DNA from: Cristatella mucedo | Taxonomy: Eukaryota; Bryozoa; Phylactolaemata; Cristatellidae | Length of the DNA: 64,000 nt | Direction of reading: 5' to 3' | NCBI GenBank assembly: GCA_009760855.2 | Contig: WPIO01000006.1 | Coordinates: 5,080,501 to 5,144,500 of the forward strand | Shown here: piece by piece, positions 22,361-34,312 of the stretch | Numbering within the stretch: the stretch's first letter is position 1 | Layout of the letters: the number at the start of each line of letters is the position of its first letter | The notes under the pieces: model-generated | What the model saw: only the letters and a program-made list of their open reading frames with translations | Database searches by the model: none | What the model was told of the DNA's origin: nothing | Program-made: the position numbers and the translations under genes

Positions 22361-22925
22361 TTACGAACGCGCGGCCCTCATACTATTTTAGGTAGTGGCA
22401 CAACGCAAGCGACTTGCTAAGACCATAAGCTGGCAATATGCCAACGATAATCCCGCAGCACTCGATATAACACACGTGACCCTGGCAAAAAAATTGCAAT
22501 ACGTTGGTTCCGACGACTTCCTAGCCAAGGCCCTCTTCCGTCCGAGAATAGCGGACCTACTTTTGGTACGCTCAGCAGCTGGTCAGCGTTTGCGGTGGCC
22601 GCTCAGACCCAGCTTCTCATTCCGTAATAAGTGGCGTCTATCCAAGTCTTCTTTTGCTGTGCGCTACTACTCGCACAAATGTAACGACCGGAATAGGTAA
22701 ATTACTAAGACTAGGCTATATACTTAGGCTGATAGGACCAACAACTTCCAACTGACCCGTTTACTCTCTCAATGCAGCTCAAGCTCAGTGGAACGACTTA
22801 GTGACGAGCGACCGTTAGCACCAAGACAGCAACTAAAGTTTCAGGCCCCTTGAATTTCACTAGTAAATATATAGTGCCCACGTCATAAGTCGGACAATAA
22901 CCTTGTTCGTTCATAGTCGTAACCC
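22361..22925 (+). repeat. Possible solo LTR shared by both arms (left copy)
   Basis: Begins TGTTACGAACGC and ends near TAGTCGTAAC, giving roughly inverted termini typical of LTRs. The right arm counterpart is about 35,950-36,515 in reverse. No convincing target duplication. The open frame at 22,395-22,700 lies inside it and is unlikely to be a gene. Confidence 0.35.
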
Positions 22926-24670
22926 GCGCTGCCCATAAGCCTCGGCTTATTGCTGCTATTACCGGAGCGGCTCGGAATTTATTCAGCGTCCAAGCTTATT
23001 TTTGTAATCCAGGTTAATCTGACAAGCACATCGTCCATAACTGCCAGGCATTGCACTCTTGGTGCACCCTATTGCTGGAAACATACAGCCAGGAAAACTT
23101 GTTTGGTAAAACTCTAGAGGAAACGCTTTACTTTCCGTAATGTGTACTAGTTCCACACTGGTTGTTTTCTCTATCTCTTCTTGGAAGGACTAAGTTTTTT
23201 CTCATTTTTTGCAGAACTTTTTTACTTCTCAGTTAAATATGAGTCCTCGTCCCGATAGTCTTTGGGTTACTGCGCGCAGAAAGATTGCTAGGAATACAAC
23301 GCGTAGTCTTGACGAAGCATACAGAAAAGCAGGCTGGCAGTTTGTCTTATGGCACATGAAAACTACAGTCCGTTCATCAAAGCTAAGGCCAGTTCTCAGT
23401 TGTCTAAGTCATAGACTAGGCCCGGAGAGCGTGTAATTCGGCTGCTCCTCGTCTCGGCGATCGCCCCATCAACTCCTGCTAATCTAATTCCCTCTCAGTT
23501 CTTTGAGCCAGGTATCGTGGTTTTCTCATTCTATGTGACTTCGATATTCATCTCATATTCATCTACACCGGCTGATTTGATTTGCTCCAAAATGATGTAA
23601 GCGTATCTGCCTGCATGCTCAACTTCGAGGCCATAAGCCCTATAAAAGACATCACGGACACACTTTTGTAAGTATTATGCTGTTTTCGGCATTATAAAAT
23701 GTCGACAGAAAGTATTACACCTGTTGGCTCATCGGATCGTACGCGGATTTCATTTCTCTTTAATTTTTCCTTTTTTGGCATCGAAAATTCTATGCGGAGC
23801 CAAAGTCGCGTCCTCGGCCCTTCCACTTAGCCCTGCCGGAATCGAGAACTGTAATGCTTCTTTGGGGGAAATGGGTCGTGCCCAAGTCCTTCAAATCGGC
23901 AATTGTTAGACTATTATTTAAAAAAGCCTAGATTAGATGCATAGGTCCTTGCAAACTATCACCCAGTTTTTCTTCATCTTTTCTTATAAAAGATTCTTGA
24001 AAAAAATTGTTGCTAAGCAGCTGATTGGGCATATTGAAAACAATTAAATGTCAGAAGCATTTCAATCAGGGTTTAAGAAGCAGCAATCCACTGAAGCTGC
24101 TCTCCTCCGTTTTAACAATGACATCATACGTGAAAACGATGACGGGAATGTCGCCGCCATAGCTCTGCTAGATCTGTCAAATGCCTTCGACAACCATTGA
24201 TCACGATGTTCTGCTTGAAAGATGGAGAACAACGATCGGCCTGGCAGAGGAGGCACTGGCGTGGTTTAAATCGTACTTGTCTGATCATGTTCAATCCGTG
24301 TCTTGTGGGGGTCAAGACTTACACGCGAGACGGGTCACCTGTGGAGTCCCTCAAGGGTCTGTACTCGGTCCCTTGCTGTTCTCCATTTATACTCAACCTC
24401 TCCGAAAAGTGATTAGGACCGATGGTATAGGAAATAACTTTTAGGCTGACTATACTCAGCTGTATTTTTCATTCCGACCGCCGGAATCTGCTGGAGCAAA
24501 TGAGAAACTGAATGCTTACCTTGCTGACATTCGATCCTGGATGTCGGAAAACTTCTTGAAACTAAATGTCAATGAAACTGAACTGCTGCTCATAGGCCAC
24601 CCAAGGCTTGAGGCTGGATTGAAAGGTTTTACTCTTTTAATAGGTGAGGCTGATCTGCGACCATCAAAAG

Positions 24671-25150
24671 TGTAGTTTGGTTGCACAGCAGAGAGCCAGC
24701 CGATGCCGAACACCGACAGTTTATTCCCAAAACACGGAGCCCAAGACCGCACGGCTTCCCTCAGCCCCTGCCCTCACACAACTCCTCTCCCCTGGTCGAC
24801 TCCGATGACTCATTGACCACAACTGTGCACCGGTCGACCCTGATGGTGAATCCACCATCTGGCCACCAGCTGGTCCATGCCACATCAAAGGCGGACCACA
24901 GCAGTGCACTGGCCGACCCTGATGATGAATCCACCATCTGGCCACCAGCTGGTTACCAGCCTGCGTCCATACCACATCACAGGAGGACCACAGCTGTGCA
25001 CCGGCCCCTCTCGGTGGTGCTTTTAACAGCTCACCAGTAGCTTATCAGAGGAGCCTGCATACGATACATACATACGAACTACACACTCCCTTGACCTTAC
25101 GGTCACAAGTCAGGAGCCGGCATACAATACATACATACATACGACCTACA
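24671..25150 (-). repeat. 3' LTR of the Ty3/gypsy-type element
   Basis: 480 bp, collinear with the other LTR. The 8-base length difference lies in the CATACATAC array. It borders the interrupted LINE at 24,670. Confidence 0.88.
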
Positions 25151-25228
25151 CGCACCCTTGACCTTACGGTCACAAATTTGCAGCACCAACACATGTAGCT
25201 GCAAGGTACAGAGCAGCAATGAGCAAGT

Positions 25229-26749
25229 CTATCCGGTCAGGACATAGTCGTCGTACCGGCGGGGAAGTGTCACAGCGCGCCTGGGCCGCTGTACTGGTTC
25301 AGCTTTGTCCCCTTCAGGTGCAGGGGGCGCCTCTTCCTGCCCTGGTACGAGGCGCAAGTCGGAAACGTGGCGACGCACACCGTCGATCTCGATTCCCACG
25401 CCCTGCCCCTCACTTGTTACCGTGCTCTCGGGCCACTCGGTCGTACAACGAGCGCCGGCAGGCTTCACAAAGACTCGCTGGCCGACAGCGTTTTGAGCAG
25501 TCCTCGGGCCTTGATCTGTCTGTGCTCTGAAGAGGGGGCTTTTCCACTCATAGGAGAATAGCCTTCTGCAGGGCACCGATTCATCGTGCAATCCGGCTGT
25601 TGGCGAGATGTTGTACCAATACACCATCATCAGGACGTTCTTTCCCGTGCGAGCCGCAATTTCCTTGATGGTCCTGTGGTTTCGCTCAACGATGCCGTTG
25701 CCGGAGGGTTTATAGGCGCGACGGTATATGGGCTCCACGCCCCAACGGTCGCAAAGACTGCAAAGAGCTGTTGAGCGAAAGCTCGCACCGTTGTCCATGA
25801 GCAGCTGCTGCGGAGGGCCACGCTCCCTAAAAATTTCGCCCAGATTTTGCACCAATGTGTTTTCTTCCTCGTCGGGTATTCGCCTCGAAATAGCGAAACG
25901 GCTTGGTCCACAATCTACCACGGTCAGATATTTTTGGCCCTTGAAATGCGTTACGTCGCAGGCCAGGCGCTGCCAATTCTCGCTTACATCCAGCACGCCT
26001 GCACTCCATGCGACTGGTGCAGGATCGATCGACTTGCAACGAGGGCAAGCCTTCACGACGGCTTCGACGTCCTTCCGCCGGATAGTAGCTTTCGGGTGGC
26101 ACATTCTGGCAAGGTACAGTGTCCTGTCAACTCCAAAGTGGTGAAGGCTGTGGAAACTCTTTAGGTCGACGCCGACCGCCGGCGAAGACGCCTGCTCTGG
26201 AACAGCGAGACAGCTTACATTCGCCCTCGTCCATTTCTGAGAGACGCGGGTCAGCTGGTCGGCTTTATTGTTGGATGATCGCACTAGGACTACGGAAGCC
26301 TTCAGTCCACACTCTGACACCGTGTCGGCTATCAGTGCTAGCCTGCGTTTGATAAGCACCTCTCCCATGCCGTGGGCTCGTACAGGCTTATCTCCAACCA
26401 GCAGTGACTGTAGCCATCCACGAACAGTTGCTGAATCTGTCCGAATCTCCACCTGCCGTAATGACCAAGCAATGGCCAGATTGAGGCCCTTGATGATAGC
26501 CTCCAGCTCCGCAAGATTGATGTGGGCTACGTCGTGCGCTTTTCGCAGCCAGGAGGCATCCTCGACGATTCTTCCTCCTATATCCAGGCATGTGCCGATA
26601 GCAAGGCTGCTGGCATCACACCAGAGGATGCCACTATCCAGATTCAGCACATTCCAAATGCCTGAAACTGGATCGTCGGCATGCAATCGCTGCATCAACT
26701 CACCCGCCATGGCTGACATTTTCACCAACGACTGAGTCCCAACCGACAT
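25229..26749 (-). CDS. Retrotransposon RNase H and integrase
   Basis: 506 open codons in a different frame from the RT part, so it is separated by a frameshift near 26,740. Residues about 30-125 are RNase H (LWCDASSLAIG, NLAELEAI, RTDSATVRGW). Then a zinc-binding HHCC (FHSLHHFG..CPRCKSID) and the integrase core with D (ACDVTHF), D (LLMDNGASF) and E (GNGIVERNH), the DD(35)E triad. A basic C-terminal region ends near LRLVPGQEE. Still fully open, although pol as a whole is broken. Confidence 0.92.
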   Translation of the reverse strand: MSVGTQSLVKMSAMAGELMQRLHADDPVSGIWNVLNLDSGILWCDASSLAIGTCLDIGGRIVEDASWLRKAHDVAHINLAELEAIIKGLNLAIAWSLRQVEIRTDSATVRGWLQSLLVGDKPVRAHGMGEVLIKRRLALIADTVSECGLKASVVLVRSSNNKADQLTRVSQKWTRANVSCLAVPEQASSPAVGVDLKSFHSLHHFGVDRTLYLARMCHPKATIRRKDVEAVVKACPRCKSIDPAPVAWSAGVLDVSENWQRLACDVTHFKGQKYLTVVDCGPSRFAISRRIPDEEENTLVQNLGEIFRERGPPQQLLMDNGASFRSTALCSLCDRWGVEPIYRRAYKPSGNGIVERNHRTIKEIAARTGKNVLMMVYWYNISPTAGLHDESVPCRRLFSYEWKSPLFRAQTDQGPRTAQNAVGQRVFVKPAGARCTTEWPESTVTSEGQGVGIEIDGVRRHVSDLRLVPGQEEAPPAPEGDKAEPVQRPRRAVTLPRRYDDYVLTG

Positions 26750-28052
26750 CGCCAGCAGCTCGCTTTAGGTAACTGCAGGCCGGGCGAAGCCAGCCTGCGA
26801 TTGGGAAATGCCCGATCAGCTGCCCGCACCACGAAAACAGCTGGCGTCGCGATGGGGCGTTAGGCAATGCGCTCACCACGTTATCGCGGCGCCAACGAAG
26901 CTCCTCACCTTCCTTTGGCCTGCATACTTGAAGGCCAAGGACCCTTCCGCCAGCGAGTCTTTCTGGCGGCTTAGCCTCCAAACCAAATGTTCGTAGCAAG
27001 TCGATTACCTCACTATTCGAGACGACGCTATTATTGACAACAATATCGTCGACAAACGAATCGGTACCAGTACGAGCTCGCTCATCCATGGACAAGATTT
27101 TGTCAGAATCGCGGTCATTATTTTCGGGGCGACATTAAGACCGAAACCTAGTCGTGTGAGGCAGTACCGACGGCCTTTGTACTCCACGACCTAATATTGC
27201 CAGAGAGCTGGATCAACATGCACTTTCAAGTATGCTTTTCGCACGTCAATTATGCTCACGCTCTCGCCCAGCCGTCGCCACGCTCTGAGCTTGGTGCTAC
27301 ACACATCACCAGCCGTGTGACTCGAGATAAACTGATTGAAGTTCTCGGTAGTCCATCACGGGCCTCACTTTGCCCTTACTTGCCTGTACGATGGCCATTA
27401 GAGGGATCAGGCCACCACAATGACCAGCGAACGGCTGCAACCAGCCTTCCTTGATCCACTCTTCCACCTCCTTTTCGTAGTCGGCACGAATATCCTCTCC
27501 CACATGATATGAAGCGACATGGTTCGTCAATTGGGGGACGACACAACGATTCGTCCACTCCCACTTGACTGACCAGCGCCCCCGATGGAAAACTGCCTTA
27601 AAGTCCTTGTCCTCAATCAGTACGTCAGCGGCCAACGATGCTACAGCACGTTTGACACTAGGAGACGCCACTACTGCTGCCTCGGAACGGTATGCTGGCT
27701 CTGGAACTCTCCTTTGGCACATGAACTCAACATGACCAGCGGAAGGACCGATAATCACGCCGCCTAGGAGTTCAATGGCATCCACACCGAGTAGCAACCC
27801 GAAACCAGGAAGAACATTTGACACAAGGCAGTCCAGCACTATGGTTCGTCCGCAGAGGGCTACCGTAGCGACGCACGTGGACTTGCAGACAACCGTGGCT
27901 CCATTCATCATCACGACTTCCTCGCACGCTCGCCTCACCCTCGCAGGGTCCGCAAGCGTCGCCGAAATGATGGACCTCGAGCACCCAGTATCCACGAGCG
28001 CAGACGCCTCGGAGTTTTCGATGAGGACACGTACCGAAGGAAGGCACGCCAT
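26700..28052 (-). pseudogene. Retrotransposon pol, protease and reverse transcriptase part (broken)
   Basis: 27,306-28,052 encodes an aspartic protease (SALVDTGCSRSIIS) and the start of RT (KGKVRPVMDYREL). A frameshift follows at about 27,306, a stop near 27,190 and another frameshift near 27,090. RT continues as RLGFGLNVAPKIMTAIL and FVDDIVV (the catalytic YXDD-type box) to 26,700. The lesions show it is no longer functional. Confidence 0.88.
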
Positions 28053-28093
28053 AACGGAGAGGAAAGCACCGGCGCAGTAATGCGTGCTCTCCC

Positions 28094-28756
28094 CTACTCG
28101 TTTTTTGGCCAGTTTGTTACGACGGCCTGATCCGAGCTGTTAGCAGCGAGATGTTGAATGCTCCCACAGACGTGACAGTGCCTCCCGCGACCACGGCGCG
28201 CCGCTTTAGAAGGACAATCACGGCGTAAGTGCCCGATCGCCTTGCATAGGAGACACACAACATCTCTGTTATTCGGTGCCTGGGGAGGCCATCCCGAACG
28301 AGAACCGGATGCGGAGCAACTTTCTGCCGCCTTCGGAATGCTGACGCTTGCCTTCACTATGACCCGAGCCTTCTCGACAAGAACATCCGTAGGCATTTCC
28401 GTGAGGTTGCATGAGGCTTGGAGGTGCCTCTTTGCGGCCTCCAGCAGCCCAGCAACGAAGGTGCATTTGATAAAATCACCGACCACCAGCCTAGCCAACC
28501 GATTCAAATCCGCACAAAAGCCATCCACATTTTCACCTTCAGCAAGGCGACGCGAGGCGAATTCCTCGTAGGCATCGAAGCGATTCGGCGAGAATGCTGC
28601 CAGCAGCGCTTTTCTTACCGTGGCGTAGTCTTCCTTAGCCGCCTCGGGGACGCCATCGTATACGGCGTATGCCACACGTGTAAGGAATAGCGGCAGGAAA
28701 TTTTGCAATTCATCAACCCCTTGCATCTTGGCCAATTTTTGAACCGATTTAGCCAT
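28094..28756 (-). CDS. Retrotransposon gag-like protein
   Basis: 220 codons. The N-terminal helical part resembles retrotransposon gag/capsid (ALLAAFSPNRFDAYEEFASR, GFCADLNRLARLVV). It is followed by one complete zinc knuckle CLLCKAIGHLRRDC (CX2CX4HX4C) and a second, broken one (CHVCGSIQHLAANS). It packages element RNA in the family. The N-terminal part may begin upstream in another frame. Belongs to the element 24,671-29,353. Confidence 0.85.
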   Translation of the reverse strand: MAKSVQKLAKMQGVDELQNFLPLFLTRVAYAVYDGVPEAAKEDYATVRKALLAAFSPNRFDAYEEFASRRLAEGENVDGFCADLNRLARLVVGDFIKCTFVAGLLEAAKRHLQASCNLTEMPTDVLVEKARVIVKASVSIPKAAESCSASGSRSGWPPQAPNNRDVVCLLCKAIGHLRRDCPSKAARRGRGRHCHVCGSIQHLAANSSDQAVVTNWPKNE

Positions 28757-28865
28757 TCAGCGAAGTCTCCGCTGCCGTCGAATTGCGAAATTTTTCCTTC
28801 CATCAGTTGTACTTTCAGACTCATCTTTATACGGACCACACAGTCACTCCTGCCGAGAAAAAGCT

Positions 28866-29353
28866 TGTAGTTTGGTTGCACAGCAGAGAGCCAGCCGATG
28901 CCCAACACCGACAGTTTTTTCCCAACACATGGAGCCCAAGACCGCACGGCTTCCCTCAGCCCCTGCCCTCACACAACTCCTCTCCCCTGGTCGACTCCGA
29001 CGACTCGTCGACCACAACTGTGCACCGGTCGACCCTGATGGTGAATCCACCATCTGGCCACCAGCTGGTCCATGGCACATGAAAGGCGGACCACAGAAGT
29101 GCACTGGCCGACCCTGATGGTGAATCCACCATTTGGCCACCAGCTGCTTACCGGCCTGCGTCCATACCACATCACAGGCGGACCACAGCTGTGCACCGGC
29201 CCCTCTCGGTGGTGCTTTTAACAGCTCACCAGTAGCTTATCAGAGGAGCCTGCATACGATACATACATACGAACTACACGCTCCCTTGACCTTACGGTCA
29301 CAAGTCAGGAGCCGGCATACAATACATACATACATACGTTCATACGAACTACA
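28866..29353 (-). repeat. 5' LTR of the Ty3/gypsy-type element
   Basis: 488 bp, starts TG and ends CA. It contains an internal direct repeat around CCACCATCTGGCCACCAGCT and a CATACATAC array near its high-coordinate end. Confidence 0.9.
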
Positions 29354-30064
29354 AAAAGGTTCTCCAAATTTAGGTGTCACTTTTTACTGCTGCCTCATTT
29401 TTAAAAGCCTTATTTAGAAGACTGCTCCTTCAGATAGCCATAACGTGCAATCGCTTTCCAAGATTTAGGAGCTGTCGTCCACAGCGGCTTGTAAAAATTA
29501 AACTGGCTCCTTAGTTCTGTCTTAGCTTGATTATTGTAGTTCCCTTTTGGCTGGGCTACCAAAGAAAGCTATTAGGCCAATGCGTCTGGCTAGGAATATG
29601 GCTGCAAGGCTAGTCTTTAAGGTCCAGAGGCCTGAACACATGTCTCCTTTGCTAAAAGAGCTACAATGGCTGCCGGTTGAACGACGGATAAAGTGCACAG
29701 TTCTTATGCTGACCCACAAGGCCTGCCACGGCTTGGCTCCTTCGTTCCTAGCTGAACTGCTGCACCAGTTTCAGCCTCTTCGCACCAGTAGGTCCCGTAC
29801 GGACAATAAATTAGCAGTCCCATTTCTCCTCTTAAAGACTATTGGCAAGAGAAGCTTTAGCTCTTCAGGTCCTCGACTGTGGGATTTGTTTATACAATTC
29901 TTGCACAGCGACAATTACTCTACTGCTGCCGACTATGGCTAATCCTTTTCAGCGGTCCTGAGGTGCAACTTCTAGGCTACTCACTACCTCAACTGCTCTC
30001 TTGACTCTGGAATGCTTCCCACTCTCTCTTTTTTGCGTGTGTACGGTGTTCTAGTGGTCAGAGG

Positions 30065-30775
30065 CTATTTCCCGCCATACAATGGCCAGGCTGCCGCTCA
30101 CCATGCCGCTGAGCTGGGATAAGACGAGCGGCCGTTATGTAAGACCTCTTTATAATATTGCATGCACCAGCAATAGCAGGAAGTAAATAAGCCTACTGGG
30201 AAGGTCCTATACTAGGTAAACTGCAGGGACGAAAGACGACGAAGCAAGCGCGAACAAACATGTTTGCTGCTCAGTCGGCTTTCTCAGTCCTGCTCTGTAC
30301 CGACTCCATTGCAACAGTGCAAACGTACGCTATACAAGAATCGGCTAGCTGAGTAGCTGCTTGCCAAGTCGGAGTCGACGTCTACCACTGCCGAGAGCTT
30401 CCGCCGAAAGACGCCAACTCATGGGGGCGGGCACGAATAGGATACATGGGGAACGCGGAATATACAAGTCACAACAACGAGCGTGCTATCCAGCTCCAAT
30501 CGTTCCTCAGGCACTCGTTGCCTTGCGTGAGTGGCCACCTCGCCAGAGCATTCCTGCAACCATCCAGGTGCATTACTTGGCGAGACCGAGAGCCTCCAGC
30601 ACCATAACGTACTTGGCCAACTACTCTTACCCAAGAGCCCCGGCGACCTCTCGTCACCATACATCCGGCCATGCCGTAGGTCCAACCCCGGCCTAGCCGG
30701 TGAAACCTACCCGCATTACAGCCGTCCGGTCTGGGCTCAGCCAACCGATCCTAGCCTAGGTATATATGTCAGCCT
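30065..30775 (+). repeat. LTR-like element, spacer copy
   Basis: About 0.7 kb, homologous in the same orientation to 35,098-35,826 (shared CGAAAGACGCCAAC, AACGCGGAATATACAAGTC, TACCCAAGAGCCCCGG). It directly follows the LINE 3' region. The start is approximate and no target duplication was seen. The reading frames inside overlap on both strands and are not supported as genes. Confidence 0.65.
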
Positions 30776-33700
30776 CCTGGGGAGACACGTCCTCGTAGCT
30801 CTACCTCAGAACGAGCCATGCAACCATAACAGAGGCTTTAACATGCTTAGTAGAAGCTGCCGAACAAGTCGTATCTTAAACGCGGTTGCAAAATGTCGCG
30901 GTTACAAAATTCGAGTTTACACAAGTTGGGCTTACTAAACTCACCAGGCTGCTCTATACAAGTATCAATAGTCTACAAAGTTCTCGCAGAAAATCCTGTT
31001 CAGGGAAGACGTATGTTGCTTCTCCGGGTGCCGTACTGTTTAGTTAGTGCCCTCTCTCTGGCGTCAAATCCTTGGCTTGGTCATTCAATTGCGATGATGC
31101 ATGTAATGTGTGGAAGTAATTCGATGAAAACCAGTAGCCTCCACCAGGATATTCCAAGCTGCATTCGCACAGGTCGCGTTCAGTGGCGAAGGCAAGTGGC
31201 CTTCAGAACATGCCAGGCTGGCTTTCAGCAGTTAATTTTCCCGAGCCCGTCAACACCGCCGTTAGCTACAACTTATAACAATCGTGTTATTTCGACTCAA
31301 GACAGCCAAGGCAAGCACGCTTAAAAATTGCAGTTCTTCTCCCTGGCACGTACTTGAACGACTATACCTAGCTGCTCTGCTGCTGTCATAGCCACAGCTG
31401 AAAATTAATGACCCCGGCCTGCCACCAATAAGGAACGCCCAACCGAGTGACCTAGCCTACTCATCTGACTCGTTGACGTCAGCACCACGAGGTAATGACA
31501 GCTACCGGAAGCATTTTCAAAATACCGACCAAAACCACCATCCCTGTGCACACATTCAAAACAAAAGTCACGCACGCATAACATTAGGTTGCTAAAAATG
31601 TTCGTCACTGCACGAGCAGCCAAAATGTGGCCGAGTTCACGGGTGCTAGACTATTCCCACTACGGCTCCCTACGGTCTTTGTCCGTAAAGAATAAGTAGG
31701 TGCTCTGTACTATTCCAAAAAAGCTATGACAACGGAATCCTCACTTGCAGCTTGAACTCCTAGCTTGAACTTCAAGCTGTGGTAAATACAGTTTACAAAA
31801 ATTGCCTTCTCATTTCTGGACAGTATCTTCTTTTGGACATCAGCCAATTGGCCAGACACGTCTTCTGCATTGTCGTAGCACACCCAGTCAGCCTCGTTTG
31901 TGTGGTCTAATAGTATGTTGGTGCTCAGTCACCGCACGCTGGCTTTCCCCTGACGCTGGGTAGCAGGAAGGCGGGGCCGGCCTCGAAGCGATGCAGCCCG
32001 CCTGTAGCTGGCAGGATGGTTCAAGCGGATGGGCGGTCAGCTGGAACGCTGACGGAGGGGTGAACGGTGGTGTGCTTGTTGCTCTGCCAAGCGCCTGCCG
32101 AATACACGGTGGTTAAAGACCCGTCACTGTTTTCGTGTCCTTGCATCTGTGCCGCAGATGTGTCAAGCTAAAGCTTCGACTAAGTTTGCAAACATGCTTA
32201 AATACGTATGCGAGCCGTAGAAGAGTCAATTGAAACAAAGACTTGCTTGAAATTAAGATTTTCATTCTCGCATGAAAAAGCTTTTGAATAAAATGCACAC
32301 TAGATTGTGTTTTTAACGCCCCATAGGCCTTGGCGCCAGGGGATTCGTTCTTCCTGCCCACAAAGTGCTGTTGGCGTTGCTACGCCATCAGTGCTGTTCC
32401 GACCCAGGTCAAATCACACCGTGCTGAGTACCACCTCATCAGGCAATGCAGTTGGACAGTATCGGCTAACTTAGCTGGACTTAATTGGAACGGGTCAGCT
32501 GTGGTCGTACGACCGGATAGTCCCGAAGATCTATTCTGCTTGTATAACCGTCTGCACGATGCCATCCCCTCTCTTTCTGCATTTCTCCCTTCTTTTCTCT
32601 ACTGGCACGTTTCGGAGCTGCTTCCGTGACGGCCACTACATTCGTTTGTACGCTCGCACGCTTGCATCGCCTGAATATAATGCAATACAGCCGCCGTTAA
32701 CGACACCTCAACTCGCTCGTGGGGGTTTCGTTCTTCGTCGCGCTGCCATCTCGCTCGCGAGCCCTGCATGGCTGCGCCTCTCAGCACAAAATACGCAGCG
32801 CGTAGCATTCATTCGTTTATTTAGCAACAGATAAGTCTAGCTGCCGAGTTTTTACAAACTTTAGGCGTGTTTCTGCATGGGAAGGAAGGACTAAAAGTGG
32901 CAATTTAGAGAGGTCTAGTCTGGCTTACACGTGATGCAAAGAATAGCTTGGCTGTGTTGCCCTCGCTTAAGTGAATTCAAATTGTGGCAATATTGCATTA
33001 ACGAAATTGAAAGACTTGTCTTTGGAACCAATGTACACACCTAGTGAAAAGTATTTCTTTAACAGGATACCAAGACTGTATTCAAAAAATTATAATAGAA
33101 CTCACTTTTCTCCCACGTACACTTCTAATACAAACAGCAGTGCATCAGCTTATGAGCGTCATGACGTACGAGTATTTTGAGATACGAGCTGTCTCTCGGC
33201 CGATTTTTTTCTTTGAGTTGGGAGATAAAATTCGGATTACGAGCCAGAAAAGATACTCTACCGCAGTTCATACGTTAGATTTATTTTGATATTCATGTTG
33301 TTTATTGAGCTTGCTACCACAAACCATTCCACGGTGTTTCCTTAGCATCACATGTAAAAGGCCTGGAAACAGATTGAGTTATCAGCGGGTGTTTTGTTAA
33401 GTGTATTATTGTTTTTATTATTATTGTGTAATATTGTGCAAGAAGTTACATCAAGCGAGCATAAATTGTCTACCGTACCTTAATAATTTATATTGAGTGT
33501 TCGCATGTGAACTGATTTGGCCGGGGAATGTTTTGATTCAAGACAGGCAATCCTCAAATATGCTTTTTAGATGTCGCAAACTGGGCAGGCATTTTCGCAG
33601 AGGAATTTCTTCTTTGTCTTGACAAACTGTTCCCACACAGGAATGTACATATACTGAGAGCTAGCTACCTCTGGGTACCTTGCTAGTCACATTTGACTAC

Positions 33701-34312
33701 TCGCCATTCTCTTACTCCATAAAACAACAAATTAAAAGGTTAGTTGAACACATCTTCCTTCGTTCACTTTAATTGATACAGCTCAGTTATACTCGCTACT
33801 TCATTATGTCCGCTTAAGACTCACAAATTTGGGTAGTGGTTCAAGGCGAGCTATATTTATGAACAAAATATGGATATCATAATCCCCACCACATACGCAA
33901 AGTTTATTTGAAAACCTACTGAACATACATATCTATTTCATTAATTGAGGATTGAAAAACCTTTGCAATCAAGAAAAAGTAAATTTAAATCTGTAACCTA
34001 ATAAAATGAACGTACAATTGTGTAGGGTTGTTGAAACGTATACTTTCTTTATGAATTCGGATTTAGTCTTAGCTTAAATCAATTGGTACGATGTGAAATA
34101 ATCCTAAAAAAGTAGTGGCCAGTGAGCTTTCACTTTTATAACATCCTTTAGTATCTTCGTTTAGTAGTTCTTACTTTATTTAAAATACGCATCAGTCGTA
34201 AATGAAAACATGTGGTGGCAGAGATAGAATTTTCCTTAACTCGCAGATTCAAACTCATCTAGAATGTTGGCAGCGTCGCGGTATAGCGTTGCATCAAAAT
34301 GAATAGGTTGGT
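30776..34312. other. Spacer segment without recognised genes
   Basis: Short overlapping frames on both strands only. Neither transposon protein motifs nor exons of a known gene were seen. Composition changes from mixed (30.8-32.9 kb) to AT-rich (33-34.3 kb). The frames at 30,893-31,324 and 32,330-32,834 have no recognisable features. Confidence 0.4.

Larger units (their letters stand above)
9..23837 (+). repeat. Left arm of a ~24-kb inverted duplication
   Basis: Reverse complement of 34,313-58,574. Anchors: 9-25 with 58,558-58,574 at the outer end; exons 1-11 of the two CDT1 copies; 22,860-23,060 with 35,830-36,030; and a LINE fragment to about 23,837 with about 34,313 at the inner end. Exons are roughly 96% alike by eye; introns are less so. 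Arm-specific insertions shift the register. Bases 1-8 do not match, so the outer edge may lie almost at the window start or simply be diverged. Confidence 0.92.
24671..29353 (-). mobile_element. Ty3/gypsy-type LTR retrotransposon nested in a LINE
   Basis: A complete but mutated element with two LTRs whose ends are TGTAGTT..AACTACA. It is flanked by the 5-bp target duplication AAAAG (24,666-24,670 and 29,354-29,358). Order on the minus strand: gag with a zinc knuckle, aspartic protease, RT, RNase H, integrase, which fits Ty3/gypsy (BEL/Pao shares the order, so the family is not certain). Frameshifts and stops break pol. LTRs differ at about 17 positions plus an 8-base indel by eye. No standard primer-binding site was identified next to 28,866. 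Confidence 0.93.
23130..30060 (+). mobile_element. Degenerate LINE, split by a nested LTR element
   Basis: 23,130-24,670 holds the linker before RT (LWVTARRKIARNTTRSLDEA) and RT motifs (FQSGFKKQQSTEAALL, LLDLSNAFD, GVPQGSVLGPLLFSIY). It resumes at 29,354 with the C-terminal end (YCNSLLAGLPKKA, LQWLPVERRI, HGLAPSFLAELL, PRLWD) and 3' UTR. These are typical of CR1/L2/Rex-like non-LTR elements; I cannot choose among them. Frameshifts, a stop before the catalytic box and ADY in place of ADD make it inactive. Its first ~0.7 kb is shared with 34,313-35,000. Confidence 0.85.

Noticed and set aside
22395-22700. A 101-codon plus-strand frame upstream of left Cdt1
   Set aside because: It lies within an LTR-like repeat present in both arms, and the right-arm version is not open over the same length.
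30361-30938. Frames of 111-135 codons on both strands
   Set aside because: They sit in the LTR-like element also found at 35,098-35,826, where the frames are not preserved.
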